From assembly GCA_017440575.1 (NCBI GenBank), contig JAFSGY010000111.1, positions 1 through 46,521 of the forward strand: a stretch of DNA of 46,521 nucleotides, given 5' to 3'. Within the stretch, counting starts at the first letter, position 1, and every line of letters begins with the position of its first letter. This document shows, one piece after another, positions 34,296 to 43,109 of this stretch. This DNA comes from Lachnospiraceae bacterium. GTDB lineage: Bacteria; Bacillota; Clostridia; Lachnospirales; Lachnospiraceae. The position numbers and the translations under genes are program-made. Under the pieces are notes generated by a model. It ran no database searches, was not told the origin of the DNA, and was given only the letters and a program-made list of their open reading frames with translations.

Positions 34296-34314
34296 GTCTC
34301 GTACCCTTTCAAAT

Positions 34315-34347
34315 ATCGTAATTATTCAGTACCTTCATAATTACGAT
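34315..34347. repeat. Inverted repeat in front of the LytTR regulator gene
   Basis: ATCGTAATTAT and ATAATTACGAT form a perfect 11-bp inverted repeat with an 11-nt spacer. Its position about 20 nt upstream of the GTG start fits an operator or leader hairpin. It is AT-rich and lacks a T tract. Confidence 0.5.
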
Positions 34348-34387
34348 GAAAAATCTATCTTAAATTTGCTTCGCAAATGGATTTTTC
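34348..34387 (-). terminator. Hairpin after the YihY gene
   Basis: GAAAAATC/GATTTTTC encloses an inner ATTTGC/GCAAAT hairpin with a 3-nt loop. It is weak as a terminator but correctly placed about 70 nt after the YihY stop. Confidence 0.45.
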
Positions 34388-34456
34388 ACTCTTGTATCAT
34401 TTTCTTACGGTCTCAGCAGCAAGTGCTTCGACCTGTCCTGAATAGTTACCAAATAT

Positions 34457-35326
34457 CTATTTATCAAAAAATCTTTGTATATCGTCCGCAAAATGTTCTT
34501 CCCAAAAGCGATTCATCAAAGCCCCACAAAAGAAGATATACATACAAAAATAAAGCCAGATCATCACAATAATTACCGTTGTCAGACTCCCATACATTGA
34601 AAAGCCGTTAAAATAATCTAAATAGACTGAAAATGCAAACGAATATATAATCCAGAAAACTGCAGCAAGCACTGCTCCAGGAAGCTGCTTTCTCCATGAC
34701 AATCGATTGTTTGGAAGCAGACAATAAAAAGTGCAAAATGCTAATGATAAAAAGCACGCAACAATAACATATCTCAAAGGACGAAGCCATCCCCAAATCT
34801 GGCCTATGATAGAAAATCTTGGATGAAACAACTCCACAACGGTATTACCAAACACCAACAATCCAATCGACAACAGGATGGACACCAGTAAAAATATGGT
34901 ATACACCAATGCCCTTAATCGCAGCATAACATAATTTCTCGACTCCTTGATTTCATATACTGCATTCATACCACGAATCAATGCCAGCATCCCCTTCGAT
35001 GCTGACCATACCGTTATTATCGCTGACACTGACACCAACGTCATAGGATTACCTTGATAAGTATTTATAATGTCTTTTAAAAAGTCAGCTATTTTCTCCG
35101 GAATAACTGCTTGCGATATATAAGACCATAATTCAATCTGAACATTTGGCGCATGTTGCAAAAGCGCACACACAATCATTACGATTGGAATAATTGACAA
35201 AAACAGGAAAAATGCCGCACTGGATGCATGCGCACCTATATTCTCCTCCTTAAGCATTTTCTGAAACACACGTATATATTGAATCAATTTCTTAACCACT
35301 GACTTCTTTTTCTCTGCCTCTCCCAT
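34457..35326 (-). CDS. YihY/BrkB family inner membrane protein
   Basis: Protein of 289 residues started at MGEAEKKKSVVKKL, with AAGGGG about 7 nt upstream. Six hydrophobic segments and the family blocks ASSAAFFLFLSIIPIVMIVC, VSAIITVWSASKGMLALIRGMN and SLTTVIIVMIWLYFCMYIFF are visible. The family is widespread and was once called RNase BN by mistake; its function is unknown, with a transport role suggested. It is followed by a hairpin. A probable separate transcript from the LytTR operon. Confidence 0.9.
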   Translation of the reverse strand: MGEAEKKKSVVKKLIQYIRVFQKMLKEENIGAHASSAAFFLFLSIIPIVMIVCALLQHAPNVQIELWSYISQAVIPEKIADFLKDIINTYQGNPMTLVSVSAIITVWSASKGMLALIRGMNAVYEIKESRNYVMLRLRALVYTIFLLVSILLSIGLLVFGNTVVELFHPRFSIIGQIWGWLRPLRYVIVACFLSLAFCTFYCLLPNNRLSWRKQLPGAVLAAVFWIIYSFAFSVYLDYFNGFSMYGSLTTVIIVMIWLYFCMYIFFCGALMNRFWEEHFADDIQRFFDK

Positions 35327-35406
35327 TTCAATCCCCTTTGTATTCTTATATTCGTTGTAACGATTCAGTACATTCATCGTTACATGCAAAAGAATAGCAT
35401 AGATTC

Positions 35407-36918
35407 TTATAAAAAAATAGATTTTATCTCAACATCACTATAAAAATATTTCAAAATATCTTCTGCTGCCATTCCGAGTTCTGCAAGACACTTTGCGCCA
35501 TTCTGTGACATGCCTGCTCCATGCCCAAAGCCACCACCATATAAAGTCATACTCTCCAGACAATTATCCTCATACATGGCATCAAAATAGAAATAGGCAC
35601 TTGGCAGCAGTTCTCCAAGTATAAACTCGGAGCCATCCTTTTTCTTAATTACTTCTCCATTTTTCGCCAATACCTCTCGGATACATTGCTGTGTCCTTAT
35701 TATGATTTCAAAATTCTCTGTCTGTATGCAAAGCTCCTCCACCATACCACTTGAAGCTCTTTCTCTAATTCTGCAGGAGCTAATTTCTGACTCCTCTGTC
35801 AGTTTTTCTTTTTTAGAGTACCTTGAGCCTATACTGATTTCATCCGGATATTTACTTGCCAAGGACTCAATTCGTTCCAGAAAACTCTGTACCTCATCAA
35901 AGTCTTTAGTATATTCCCAACGATACCACGCTTCCTGATATTCTACATCCTTTACATCACCTAAAGATATATAGGTTCGATATGCTTTCTCCTTCTCTCT
36001 GATTATCTCTATGTCCATCTGAGCATCATAAGAAAAATCATCAACTTTTTGCTGGCTTTCGGTCAAGGTCTTTCCTAAAAGCCACTGTTTTTGTTCCTGT
36101 GGCTTCCATACTTCATATCCAGAGCTTCTTCCACTTGAAGTCGAAAAATAAAAGCTTTCAATCAATTCATTCTGGTACTTTATGACTTGATCTTTTGTGT
36201 CATCCACAGCCTGATTCACATTCACATTTTCTGAAATATTCTTATACACCTGAAACGCGGTACTATCATCTACATGCGCTGCCCACTCAGGATAGGCATA
36301 GGACTGCATATGAAAATAGGTATAGGTTCTTGCACTAATTGCCTGCGCCTTTAGTGCCTCTACCGGATATCCAGCCGGCATTTCACTTGGAACGACTCCA
36401 CATAGATATTCTTCAACCGGCAATTCATTGACTAACACAATTCCATTCTCTGTTCCAAAACATTCCATTACTCCCCGATACCACACCTCTTCCGCACGAT
36501 TCACATTATGAAGCTTAATCAGACCGTTGTCATACGCCTTGATTATTATCTGCTTTCCTCGAAGTTCACTTCCTGTAATGCTAAACTCCTCATTCGATTC
36601 AAAGGTTGTTATCTTTTTGTTCTGTTCTATGTATAATCCAGCTTCACTGCTTACCCTTAACTCATCGTGATAAATACTATAAAATCCACTTGTCTTAAGT
36701 AAAACACGAATGTAGCCTTGCGGAACTATCTTCTGTTGCTCTTTTTTTACTTCATCCTTTACCAATCGTTTCTCTATTGTGCTTTCTTCTTGCTCGCTTT
36801 CATAAGTATTTTTCTGATTACTGATTACAGAATCTGTTTTACTGCACTGATATAAAACAACTGAAATCACAATCCAGACAACAATCACGGTAAGTTTTTG
36901 AAGTAATCTGGTTCCCAA
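35407..36918 (-). CDS. SpoIID/LytB domain protein (peptidoglycan lytic transglycosylase-like)
   Basis: Protein of about 503 residues. A TTG at 36918 lies 8 nt after GGGGG and is the better start; a GTG at 36924 is possible but too close to that site. One N-terminal membrane segment (about residues 8-25) puts the enzyme outside. The SpoIID domain shows the blocks NELPVEEYLCGVVPSEMPAG, EALKAQAISARTYTY and, at the C-terminus, GGGFGHGAGMSQNGAKCLA. The catalytic Glu is expected in SEMPAG. SpoIID cleaves glycan strands in forespore engulfment. A long insertion between the two conserved parts (residues about 260-420) suggests a vegetative or variant member. Confidence 0.85.
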   Translation of the reverse strand: MGTRLLQKLTVIVVWIVISVVLYQCSKTDSVISNQKNTYESEQEESTIEKRLVKDEVKKEQQKIVPQGYIRVLLKTSGFYSIYHDELRVSSEAGLYIEQNKKITTFESNEEFSITGSELRGKQIIIKAYDNGLIKLHNVNRAEEVWYRGVMECFGTENGIVLVNELPVEEYLCGVVPSEMPAGYPVEALKAQAISARTYTYFHMQSYAYPEWAAHVDDSTAFQVYKNISENVNVNQAVDDTKDQVIKYQNELIESFYFSTSSGRSSGYEVWKPQEQKQWLLGKTLTESQQKVDDFSYDAQMDIEIIREKEKAYRTYISLGDVKDVEYQEAWYRWEYTKDFDEVQSFLERIESLASKYPDEISIGSRYSKKEKLTEESEISSCRIRERASSGMVEELCIQTENFEIIIRTQQCIREVLAKNGEVIKKKDGSEFILGELLPSAYFYFDAMYEDNCLESMTLYGGGFGHGAGMSQNGAKCLAELGMAAEDILKYFYSDVEIKSIFL

Positions 36919-36972
36919 AGGCACATCCCCCTACCATATTATGATATCGTTCAGACATTGCTTACTCAACGT

Positions 36973-37001
36973 AAAAAGCAGCCCGTTAAAGGCTGCTTTT
37001 T
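36973..37001 (-). terminator. Terminator of the 6S-like RNA
   Basis: AAAAAGCAGCC/GGCTGCTTTTT form a perfect 11-bp stem with a 7-nt loop, followed on the minus strand by ACG after the T run. The arms are A/T-flanked, so it may act in both directions. Confidence 0.88.
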
Positions 37002-37191
37002 TTCATTCGTATACTCCAAAATGCCGGCTCCAGTATTTTGACTCCTAGCCAATGCTAGGTGGGTGACCGCAGCCTTTCTCTCTGCCTTCCCCTAGCCATA
37101 ATGGGGGGCATGACATCAATCAGGCGATATAGGAATCCCGTTTAAAGTGATGTAGGTTCAAAATAACAAGAGTAATCGCACATTTCAGATT
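36973..37191 (-). ncRNA. ssrS: Stand-alone structured RNA, probably 6S RNA
   Basis: A transcript of about 220 nt is bounded by a near-perfect promoter (37198-37226) and a strong terminator, with no ORF, in the 430-bp gap between SpoIID and a histidine kinase. It contains TTGAACCTACATC, GGGATTCCTATATC, GATGTCATGCC, then a CCCC/GGGG hairpin, and GGTCACCCACCTAGC with hairpin CCTAGC/GCTAGG followed by GAGTC. The ACCCACCT-hairpin-GAGTC block and the overall layout match my recollection of clostridial 6S RNA, which binds the sigma-A RNA polymerase holoenzyme and tunes transcription in stationary phase. The assignment needs a covariance-model search; as an independently transcribed RNA it is more certain. 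Confidence 0.65.
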
Positions 37192-37197
37192 AACCTT

Positions 37198-37226
37198 ATT
37201 ATACCCTGTAATCACAAAAATATCAA
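37198..37226 (-). promoter_or_regulatory. Strong sigma-A promoter of the 6S-like RNA
   Basis: TTGATA (37221-37226) and a perfect TATAAT (37198-37203) are exactly 17 bp apart. The next annotated start downstream on this strand is more than 270 bp away. Confidence 0.82.
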
Positions 37227-37347
37227 CATTATGTCACTCGTTTTTATATTTTCGTCAGAATGCATGAAACTGTTCAGAGCTAAGCAGAAGAATCTGAAAA
37301 TGCATGAAGAATACTTGCATTCATGAGTGCATTTATAGATTATTCTA

Positions 37348-39963
37348 TTAGGCGCACCTTGGCAATTCCAGCACAACCTTGAACAAATCGCCATCAACAT
37401 AAAGTACCATTTTCCCATTCATAAGCTCCATCAAACTCTTTGCTATGGAAAGCCCCAATCCATTTCCTTCCGTATTTCTGGAACTATCCCCTCTTACAAA
37501 TCGCTCCATCAATTCTTCGCTCGTAATATTAAGCGGATATTTTGACATATTTTTAAAAATCAATAATACGCTATCCGATGTTTCTTCCAGATTAATATAT
37601 ACTCTGGAATTCGGCTGTGCATATTTACAGATATTATTCATCAGATTATCCACAACACGCCAAAGATGTCTTCCATCCGCCAGAACCGGTATCTCTTTCT
37701 CCGGCTTATGGATAATCAGCTCTAATCCAGCTTTGGAAAGCTTTTCTTCAAATTCTCCCAAAATCTGTGTTACAAAGACATTTGCCTCAATTTCTTCCAT
37801 ACCAACTGCAAGATTACCGGTGGAAGCCTTAGATGCTTCTATCAAATCCTCTATCAGCTTCTTTAATCTCGCCGACTGTCGTTCCAAAACCTCTAGGTAT
37901 TCCTTAGCATTTTCATCCTGAATATCTGTCTTTTCCAACAAATCTACATAGTTTATAATAGAAGTCAATGGCGTTTTAATATCATGGGAAACATTGGTAA
38001 TTAATTCCGTTTTAAAACGCTCACTTTTCATACGTTCCTCTACTACATGAGCCATTCCCTCATTAATGCGGTTCAAATTCTCTGCATGCTTTTTGAATTC
38101 CCAGAACATCCTCTTCGTATCTATCTTATGCTGAAGATTTCCCTCTGCAATCAGTTTACTGCCGATTTGTAACTTACGGAATTGGAGCACTATCCATAAG
38201 AGCATAGGGCATGCAATGATATCAACAAACAGCATTGCTACCATGAATTCCTCTCCTGCTCCCATACAAGCACCCAGAAAAATGACCACTATGTTTATAA
38301 CAAGCAACACTGCTATAATCTTCCACACAATATGTATATTCTTCCACAGCACGCCACAGCCTTTGCCTAGCAGCTTACACACATCTCTAAGCTTTGCAAA
38401 TATCCAATAAGTAAGCGAATTCCTCCACCACTTCCCCATTTTGACTCTTACCACAAAACTAAGCAATGTCACCATCACCATAGCCGCCATCATAATGCCG
38501 ATTCCGACATATAATTGAAGCATGACCGCAACTGCATTCATGTATCCAATCTCTATTAGCACTACTGCTGCAAGTGCTTCTAAGAAAAATACAATAACGC
38601 ACAAGATATCCAATGGAATTCTATCTACAAAAGTAGGTACTATCTCCTCTCTTTTCTTCCTGTGTCCTGCAGCACACAGTAAAAAGCAAAAGCATACAAG
38701 AAAAACTCCCATCGTTCCAAAGAAAATACTAACAATCCCCTTTTCCATTTCGTATAATATATCCATTAGAACCGATACTCTTGCATAAGAATTCACATCC
38801 TTAGACATTACAATTGCTTCCAATATCTCTAAATATCCTGCATTCTCTCCAAGGCTGCTCAAAAACCTTTCTTTTTCTGCTTCTATTACGGCAGTATCTA
38901 TGTATGATACAACAATATAATTTTTTACAGCGTCCTTTTCACGAACATGCAAGGTATAATATTCATCCAGATAGGCTTCTTCTACCTCGACAAAGTCGTC
39001 CTGTGACATCATTGCAGAATCTATCAGGGTTAGTTCTGAAGCATTTAGTCTTCTTACTCCATCAAAAATGATACTTCCTAGCTTGGTATACTCTAACAAT
39101 GTACCATCAAACTGCTGAAATGTAAGCTCTGTTTCGCTTAACAGCATAGCTAGCTCATAGCTTCCAATCTTCAATATTGGCTGTTCCGAACACTTAATCT
39201 TTTCCTCTTCATCCAACCACACTTCATCCATTCGTGGCATTTCCATTGTTGCTGTAATATTCATATCTCTATTTTCGTATATCTTATGCTCACTAATGTC
39301 ATTCAGCAAGTCATAATTCTTATACTTTCGTGTAACATTATCAAATCCAAAATCAAAATCCTGCATTTCATATGTTCCATCTTCCAGCTCTCTTATCAAT
39401 ACCAAGTCCACATTCTGTATCGGATAATACTTTCCTTCTGCCCGATAATAGAAGATTCCTCCTGTTGTGTCATAGCATATTCTGTCGGCATATAATGTTT
39501 TCTCTGAATAACCACCTTCCTCAAAATATCCGTTTTCTCCAAAAATACCATCGTAATACCAAACCTGTGCCCCGTCTGCGAGCCTGAATGTTGATACCTG
39601 CATTTCTTTCTGATTAATATTCCCGATAAAGTTTCTCTCAGAATAACTGTTCTCATCATTCAAATCAACATCATCCAGACTTTCAGCTTCTATAATTCCA
39701 TAATAAAATGCCCTATCTTTGTTAAAATATTTCTCATTATTTTCAGTCAGACCATTTCTGAAATTATCAACTGCTCTCACTGCATAATTTTCACTGATAT
39801 AACTCCATTCTTCCTCTATCGCTTTTTCTTTTTTTTGGCGAAAAACACCATAATCTTCCATAGCCATCATAACAAGGAAGCTACCAATGCAAGCAACTGC
39901 ACTAACCATCAATAACAACCATGCAATCACCTTTGCAATTGCAGAACCCTTTATTCTATTCAT
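37348..39963 (-). CDS. Large membrane sensor histidine kinase
   Basis: Protein of 871 residues with GGGAG 9 nt before the ATG. One membrane segment (about residues 10-33) is followed by an external region of about 365 residues that I cannot assign, then about five membrane segments (residues 400-615). A helical linker leads to HisKA with NVSHDIKTPLTSIINYV (phosphoacceptor His660) and HATPase with VVDNLMNNICKYA and GNGLGLSIAKSLMEL. It should sense an outside or membrane signal and phosphorylate the OmpR-type regulator encoded 20 bp upstream. The signal is unknown. Confidence 0.92.
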   Translation of the reverse strand: MNRIKGSAIAKVIAWLLLMVSAVACIGSFLVMMAMEDYGVFRQKKEKAIEEEWSYISENYAVRAVDNFRNGLTENNEKYFNKDRAFYYGIIEAESLDDVDLNDENSYSERNFIGNINQKEMQVSTFRLADGAQVWYYDGIFGENGYFEEGGYSEKTLYADRICYDTTGGIFYYRAEGKYYPIQNVDLVLIRELEDGTYEMQDFDFGFDNVTRKYKNYDLLNDISEHKIYENRDMNITATMEMPRMDEVWLDEEEKIKCSEQPILKIGSYELAMLLSETELTFQQFDGTLLEYTKLGSIIFDGVRRLNASELTLIDSAMMSQDDFVEVEEAYLDEYYTLHVREKDAVKNYIVVSYIDTAVIEAEKERFLSSLGENAGYLEILEAIVMSKDVNSYARVSVLMDILYEMEKGIVSIFFGTMGVFLVCFCFLLCAAGHRKKREEIVPTFVDRIPLDILCVIVFFLEALAAVVLIEIGYMNAVAVMLQLYVGIGIMMAAMVMVTLLSFVVRVKMGKWWRNSLTYWIFAKLRDVCKLLGKGCGVLWKNIHIVWKIIAVLLVINIVVIFLGACMGAGEEFMVAMLFVDIIACPMLLWIVLQFRKLQIGSKLIAEGNLQHKIDTKRMFWEFKKHAENLNRINEGMAHVVEERMKSERFKTELITNVSHDIKTPLTSIINYVDLLEKTDIQDENAKEYLEVLERQSARLKKLIEDLIEASKASTGNLAVGMEEIEANVFVTQILGEFEEKLSKAGLELIIHKPEKEIPVLADGRHLWRVVDNLMNNICKYAQPNSRVYINLEETSDSVLLIFKNMSKYPLNITSEELMERFVRGDSSRNTEGNGLGLSIAKSLMELMNGKMVLYVDGDLFKVVLELPRCA

Positions 39964-39982
39964 CTTAGTTTTCTCCCATCTC

Positions 39983-40669
39983 TTATTCTTCCACCTTATA
40001 GCCTCTTCCCCAAACAGCTTTCAGATATCTTGGTTCAGCCGGATTATACTCTATTTTTTCTCTTAAATGTCTGATATGTACCGCTACCGTATTCTCTGCG
40101 CCATAAGGATTGTCCTTCCATACCGCTTCATATATCTGATGTGGCGAGAATACCTTTCCTTGATTTTCCAAGAGCAGCTTTAAAATATCATACTCTGTTC
40201 TCGTAAGTGGCACCTTTTCTCCATCCAATGTTACCTCCTTGGTTCGGTCATCAAGCTCGATTCCGCCCACCGCTAACACTTCTTTTTTCACATTTCCGCC
40301 ACCAAGCAACATATACCGTCTCAGCTGCGACTTTACCCTCGCTTGTAATTCCACCGGATTAAATGGCTTCGTCACATAGTCATCTGCACCAATCGTCAAG
40401 CCTAACACCTTGTCCGTATCCTCACTTTTCGCTGTCAGCAGAATAACTGGAACATTACTATGTTCTCTCAGCTTTACCATTGCCTCAATACCATCCATCT
40501 GCGGCATCATAATATCCATCAAGACCAGATGAATGTCATTTTTCTCCAGTACCTCTAATGCTTCCTTTCCGTTATATGCCTCCAATACCTGATAACCCTC
40601 TGCCATCAGATAGATTCTTAATGCCGAAACAATATCTTTTTCATCATCACATACCAGTATGTTGTACAT
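39983..40669 (-). CDS. OmpR/PhoB-type response regulator
   Basis: Protein of 228 residues with AAGGGGAG before the ATG. The receiver domain carries CDDE and phosphoacceptor Asp52 (LVLMDIMMPQMDG), Lys near residue 101 (YVTKPFNP). The C-terminal winged helix has LTRTEYDILKLLLENQGKVF and VAVHIRHLREKIE and ends GRGYKVEE. It is the first gene of a two-gene operon with the large kinase. Targets are not evident in the window. Confidence 0.96.
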   Translation of the reverse strand: MYNILVCDDEKDIVSALRIYLMAEGYQVLEAYNGKEALEVLEKNDIHLVLMDIMMPQMDGIEAMVKLREHSNVPVILLTAKSEDTDKVLGLTIGADDYVTKPFNPVELQARVKSQLRRYMLLGGGNVKKEVLAVGGIELDDRTKEVTLDGEKVPLTRTEYDILKLLLENQGKVFSPHQIYEAVWKDNPYGAENTVAVHIRHLREKIEYNPAEPRYLKAVWGRGYKVEE

Positions 40670-40832
40670 TATGTTCTCCCCTTAGTTGTCTTAATTTTAT
40701 GTGTTTTATCTATTTTTTTCACAATAAGTATTTTGCATGCGTTTTCTTATCTTGTCTATAGTGTACACAAATCTTTATAAAGTTCCAATGAGGGAAATCC
40801 TTAAGATTTGATTAATATATTTCATAACAGCG

Positions 40833-40868
40833 AAAAGGCAACAAACCTTTTTCGGTTTGCTGCCTTTT
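40833..40868 (-). terminator. Terminator after the phosphotransferase gene
   Basis: Two 15-nt arms, the left one AAAAGGCAGCAAACC on the minus strand, pair over 15 bp with one G-T wobble around a 6-nt loop. The 3' arm ends in TTTT. Confidence 0.85.
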
Positions 40869-40870
40869 TA

Positions 40871-41665
40871 TTAAAACAACTCATCCAACAGAATATAATA
40901 TCTTATCTTTTCCCAATCTGGTTCTATACCCAGTTCTTTGAAAAACATCTCTTCATCAAATTTCGGATATGCCTTTCCTGTGTATACTCCCGCGAAATTA
41001 TGCAACAAACTTCGATAGCACAAAGCAATATCCTGATATTTGTCAGCTATTCCGCAATTACCTAAATCAATAAATCCGCTAAATCTATCCTTATTCAGAA
41101 AAAGATTCGGCATACAGCAATCTCCATGAGTAAAAACGAATTCTTCCTCTGGCTTATGCTCCTTTAACCATGTAAGCAATTCTGCCGGATCACGAAATCC
41201 ATTTTCACCATACGTTTCCGGCTCTGCATCTTCTATATCACATAATCCGTTTATTACCCTGTATTCTGCTTCTTTCAACAATTTATCTATATTGTTCATA
41301 GAAGGACAGTCTGTTATATCCAGACTCCAAAGCTTCCTCATTCCTTCTGCCATAAGCTTTATTAATAGCTTAGGATTCTCCATATATTCATCACCACATG
41401 ACATGGTTCCTTCTACTCTTGTCATAAGAAGGTAGCTCATTTCTTGCTCTTTCTTAAAGCATAGAATCTCCGGAACAGACAATTTTCCATTTAACCATTC
41501 CATCATTCTATATTCATTATCAGAACTCTTATTTGTTTTTTCTATTTTAAGTATCATATCAGAATAACAAATAACTTTTGAGGACGACTTACCTACTTCA
41601 TCAACTTTACCAATTCTGTCTCCTATTAGTTCCTGTATCTCCTTTGGAATTGCTATACCTTCCAT
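40871..41665 (-). CDS. APH(3')-family aminoglycoside phosphotransferase-like kinase
   Basis: Protein of 264 residues from the ATG that overlaps the previous stop as TAATG; a longer start at 41689 has no ribosome binding site. The catalytic loop is FTHGDCCMPNLFL (Asp and Asn), and the metal-binding GFIDLGNCGIADKYQDIAL follows. The C-terminus EPDWEKIRYYILLDELF is almost identical to that of APH(3')-IIIa as I remember it. The family phosphorylates kanamycin-type aminoglycosides with ATP. The protein is otherwise divergent, so a role in resistance is possible but not shown. It is the third gene of a small operon, ended by a strong hairpin. Confidence 0.85.
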   Translation of the reverse strand: MEGIAIPKEIQELIGDRIGKVDEVGKSSSKVICYSDMILKIEKTNKSSDNEYRMMEWLNGKLSVPEILCFKKEQEMSYLLMTRVEGTMSCGDEYMENPKLLIKLMAEGMRKLWSLDITDCPSMNNIDKLLKEAEYRVINGLCDIEDAEPETYGENGFRDPAELLTWLKEHKPEEEFVFTHGDCCMPNLFLNKDRFSGFIDLGNCGIADKYQDIALCYRSLLHNFAGVYTGKAYPKFDEEMFFKELGIEPDWEKIRYYILLDELF

Positions 41666-41904
41666 TATTTTCCACGCTTTCTCATCCATAAAATAATTGT
41701 TATTGCTATGAGAATCACGCCTACTATAATCAAACTGACAGATGCGCCCGTTCCCACTTTACCAGCAAGAAAAACAGATGTCGGTCCATCTGCACCTCCT
41801 ATAATACTTATGGCTACCGCTTTTTTGGCTTTTGATACAACTCCTGCAATCGTGAGTAATATACCCATGATTCCCATTATAATGACTGCCATATACTTTT
41901 TCAT
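41665..41904 (-). CDS. Small membrane protein carrying the oxaloacetate decarboxylase beta-subunit motif
   Basis: Protein of 79 residues with GAGGAG 9 nt before the ATG, so it is likely expressed. Two membrane segments (about residues 5-23 and 53-73) flank the sequence AISIIGGADGPTSVFLAGK. That motif is a signature of OadB, the sodium-pumping beta subunit of decarboxylases (about 370-430 residues). Here it stands alone in a micro-protein. I recall similar short proteins in other Lachnospiraceae, but their function is not known to me. It lies between a phosphatase gene (26 bp upstream) and the APH-like kinase (overlapping), so it is part of the operon. Confidence 0.8.
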   Translation of the reverse strand: MKKYMAVIIMGIMGILLTIAGVVSKAKKAVAISIIGGADGPTSVFLAGKVGTGASVSLIIVGVILIAITIILWMRKRGK

Positions 41905-41930
41905 TCGTTACAGCTCCTCTATTCTCATTT

Positions 41931-43043
41931 CTATTTTTCACAATACCATCCGATTACACCGTTTTTCTTAACAATATATCCGAGTGAAGTCTCTTCAATC
42001 ACAGAGAGTCTGTCCCCTTCCTGCACTTCAAGATATGCATCTGTGTAATCACTGCAATGTGTCTTTTTCTTATATAAGTAGGATATCGGCACCATGAACT
42101 CCTTTTCAGAGGTTAGATGTCGCACTCTTGCCATATCGTCCTTCTCATCTAATACTTCAACCTTACTGTCAAAATAGCGAATACAAATTGTCTTCTCTTT
42201 TGCATTCTGGGACTTAGGAGCTACCATAACAGGGTAATCGTCAAATGCCTCAAAACGCAATTCCTTCATATCCGCATAAGCATGAGGAATCAAAAGAGCA
42301 TTCAGCTGTGCTCCAACCTTCAAAGCACAACCACCATCTATTGCTATAATATGCTTCTCCGTATCGAAAATAGGATTCATGCTGTCAATATCCTCACGAT
42401 ACAAGCATACCGGCCAATGCCCTACTACTACCTTTTTGGTAAAAGAAACCTCTTCCTCTAAAAACGCATCTCTTTTTAAATAGTCAAATCCATCTGTATC
42501 TTCCAGTTCTTCTAACGAATCCGTTGGAATACCGGCATGTACAAAAATATAATCTCCAATCTCCAAAATAGTCGGAAGTTCTCGTAAATACGATATTTCC
42601 TTGCTATATGTTTCCATGATCAGTGCTTTTATATCAGAAATATTTTCTTCGTTGACATCCTCCAGCTTAATCGAAAGCTCGTCCAGCATATCCAGAAAAA
42701 TACCTCTTTCCCACACGTTTTTCGTCCATCGAAGACCATTGAGAAAGTCTATCTCACCATCTCTGCCATCCTTAAAAAGCTTTCCGATTCTATCGGCATC
42801 TACATTTCCCATTGTGACATAGACACAATAATCCTGTTCTATTAAATCTAATACGAAACGTACTGTTTTTAAACTCTCTGTCCCCTTTTCTATCAAATCG
42901 CCAACTATAATCAACGTATCTTCTTTTGAAAATGCTACTTTCTTTAGTATTCCATCCAAATAATTTACCTGTCCATGAACATCGCTGACAGCAATGATTC
43001 TCCCATTTCCAGTATTTCTTATTCTTTCAATCCTAGTATCCAT
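41931..43043 (-). CDS. PPP-type metallophosphatase with C-terminal extension
   Basis: Protein of 370 residues with GAAGGAAG 9 nt before the ATG. The N-terminal 240 residues have the serine/threonine phosphatase or ApaH-type motifs: SDVHGQ (residues 19-24), GDLIEKG, TMGNVDAD, FVHAGIP, VVGHWPV and IAIDGGC. Substrates of relatives are phosphoproteins or dinucleoside tetraphosphates. Residues about 270-370 form an extra beta-rich region ending in GYIVKKNGVIGWYCEK, like an SH3-type fold. It is the first gene of an operon with the OadB-motif protein and the APH-like kinase, which gives a phosphatase-kinase pairing of unknown meaning. Confidence 0.88.
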   Translation of the reverse strand: MDTRIERIRNTGNGRIIAVSDVHGQVNYLDGILKKVAFSKEDTLIIVGDLIEKGTESLKTVRFVLDLIEQDYCVYVTMGNVDADRIGKLFKDGRDGEIDFLNGLRWTKNVWERGIFLDMLDELSIKLEDVNEENISDIKALIMETYSKEISYLRELPTILEIGDYIFVHAGIPTDSLEELEDTDGFDYLKRDAFLEEEVSFTKKVVVGHWPVCLYREDIDSMNPIFDTEKHIIAIDGGCALKVGAQLNALLIPHAYADMKELRFEAFDDYPVMVAPKSQNAKEKTICIRYFDSKVEVLDEKDDMARVRHLTSEKEFMVPISYLYKKKTHCSDYTDAYLEVQEGDRLSVIEETSLGYIVKKNGVIGWYCEK

Positions 43044-43087
43044 GTATCATTTCTTCCTTCAATAAGCATAAAACTTTTAGCTTAAAA

Positions 43088-43108
43088 GGAGAATTTTTTG
43101 ACTTCTCC
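43088..43108 (-). terminator. Possible terminator after aroA
   Basis: GGAGAA/TTCTCC form a 6-bp stem with a 9-nt loop, followed by TTTTAAGC, right after the aroA stop. Stem is short; strength is moderate. Confidence 0.5.
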
Positions 43109-43109
43109 C

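Noticed and set aside
37212-37418. Minus-strand ORF of 68 codons overlapping the end of the large kinase
   Set aside because: Out of frame with the kinase gene and running into the 6S promoter; no ribosome binding site.
37445-37921. Plus-strand ORF of 158 codons
   Set aside because: Antisense to the kinase domain of the large histidine kinase.
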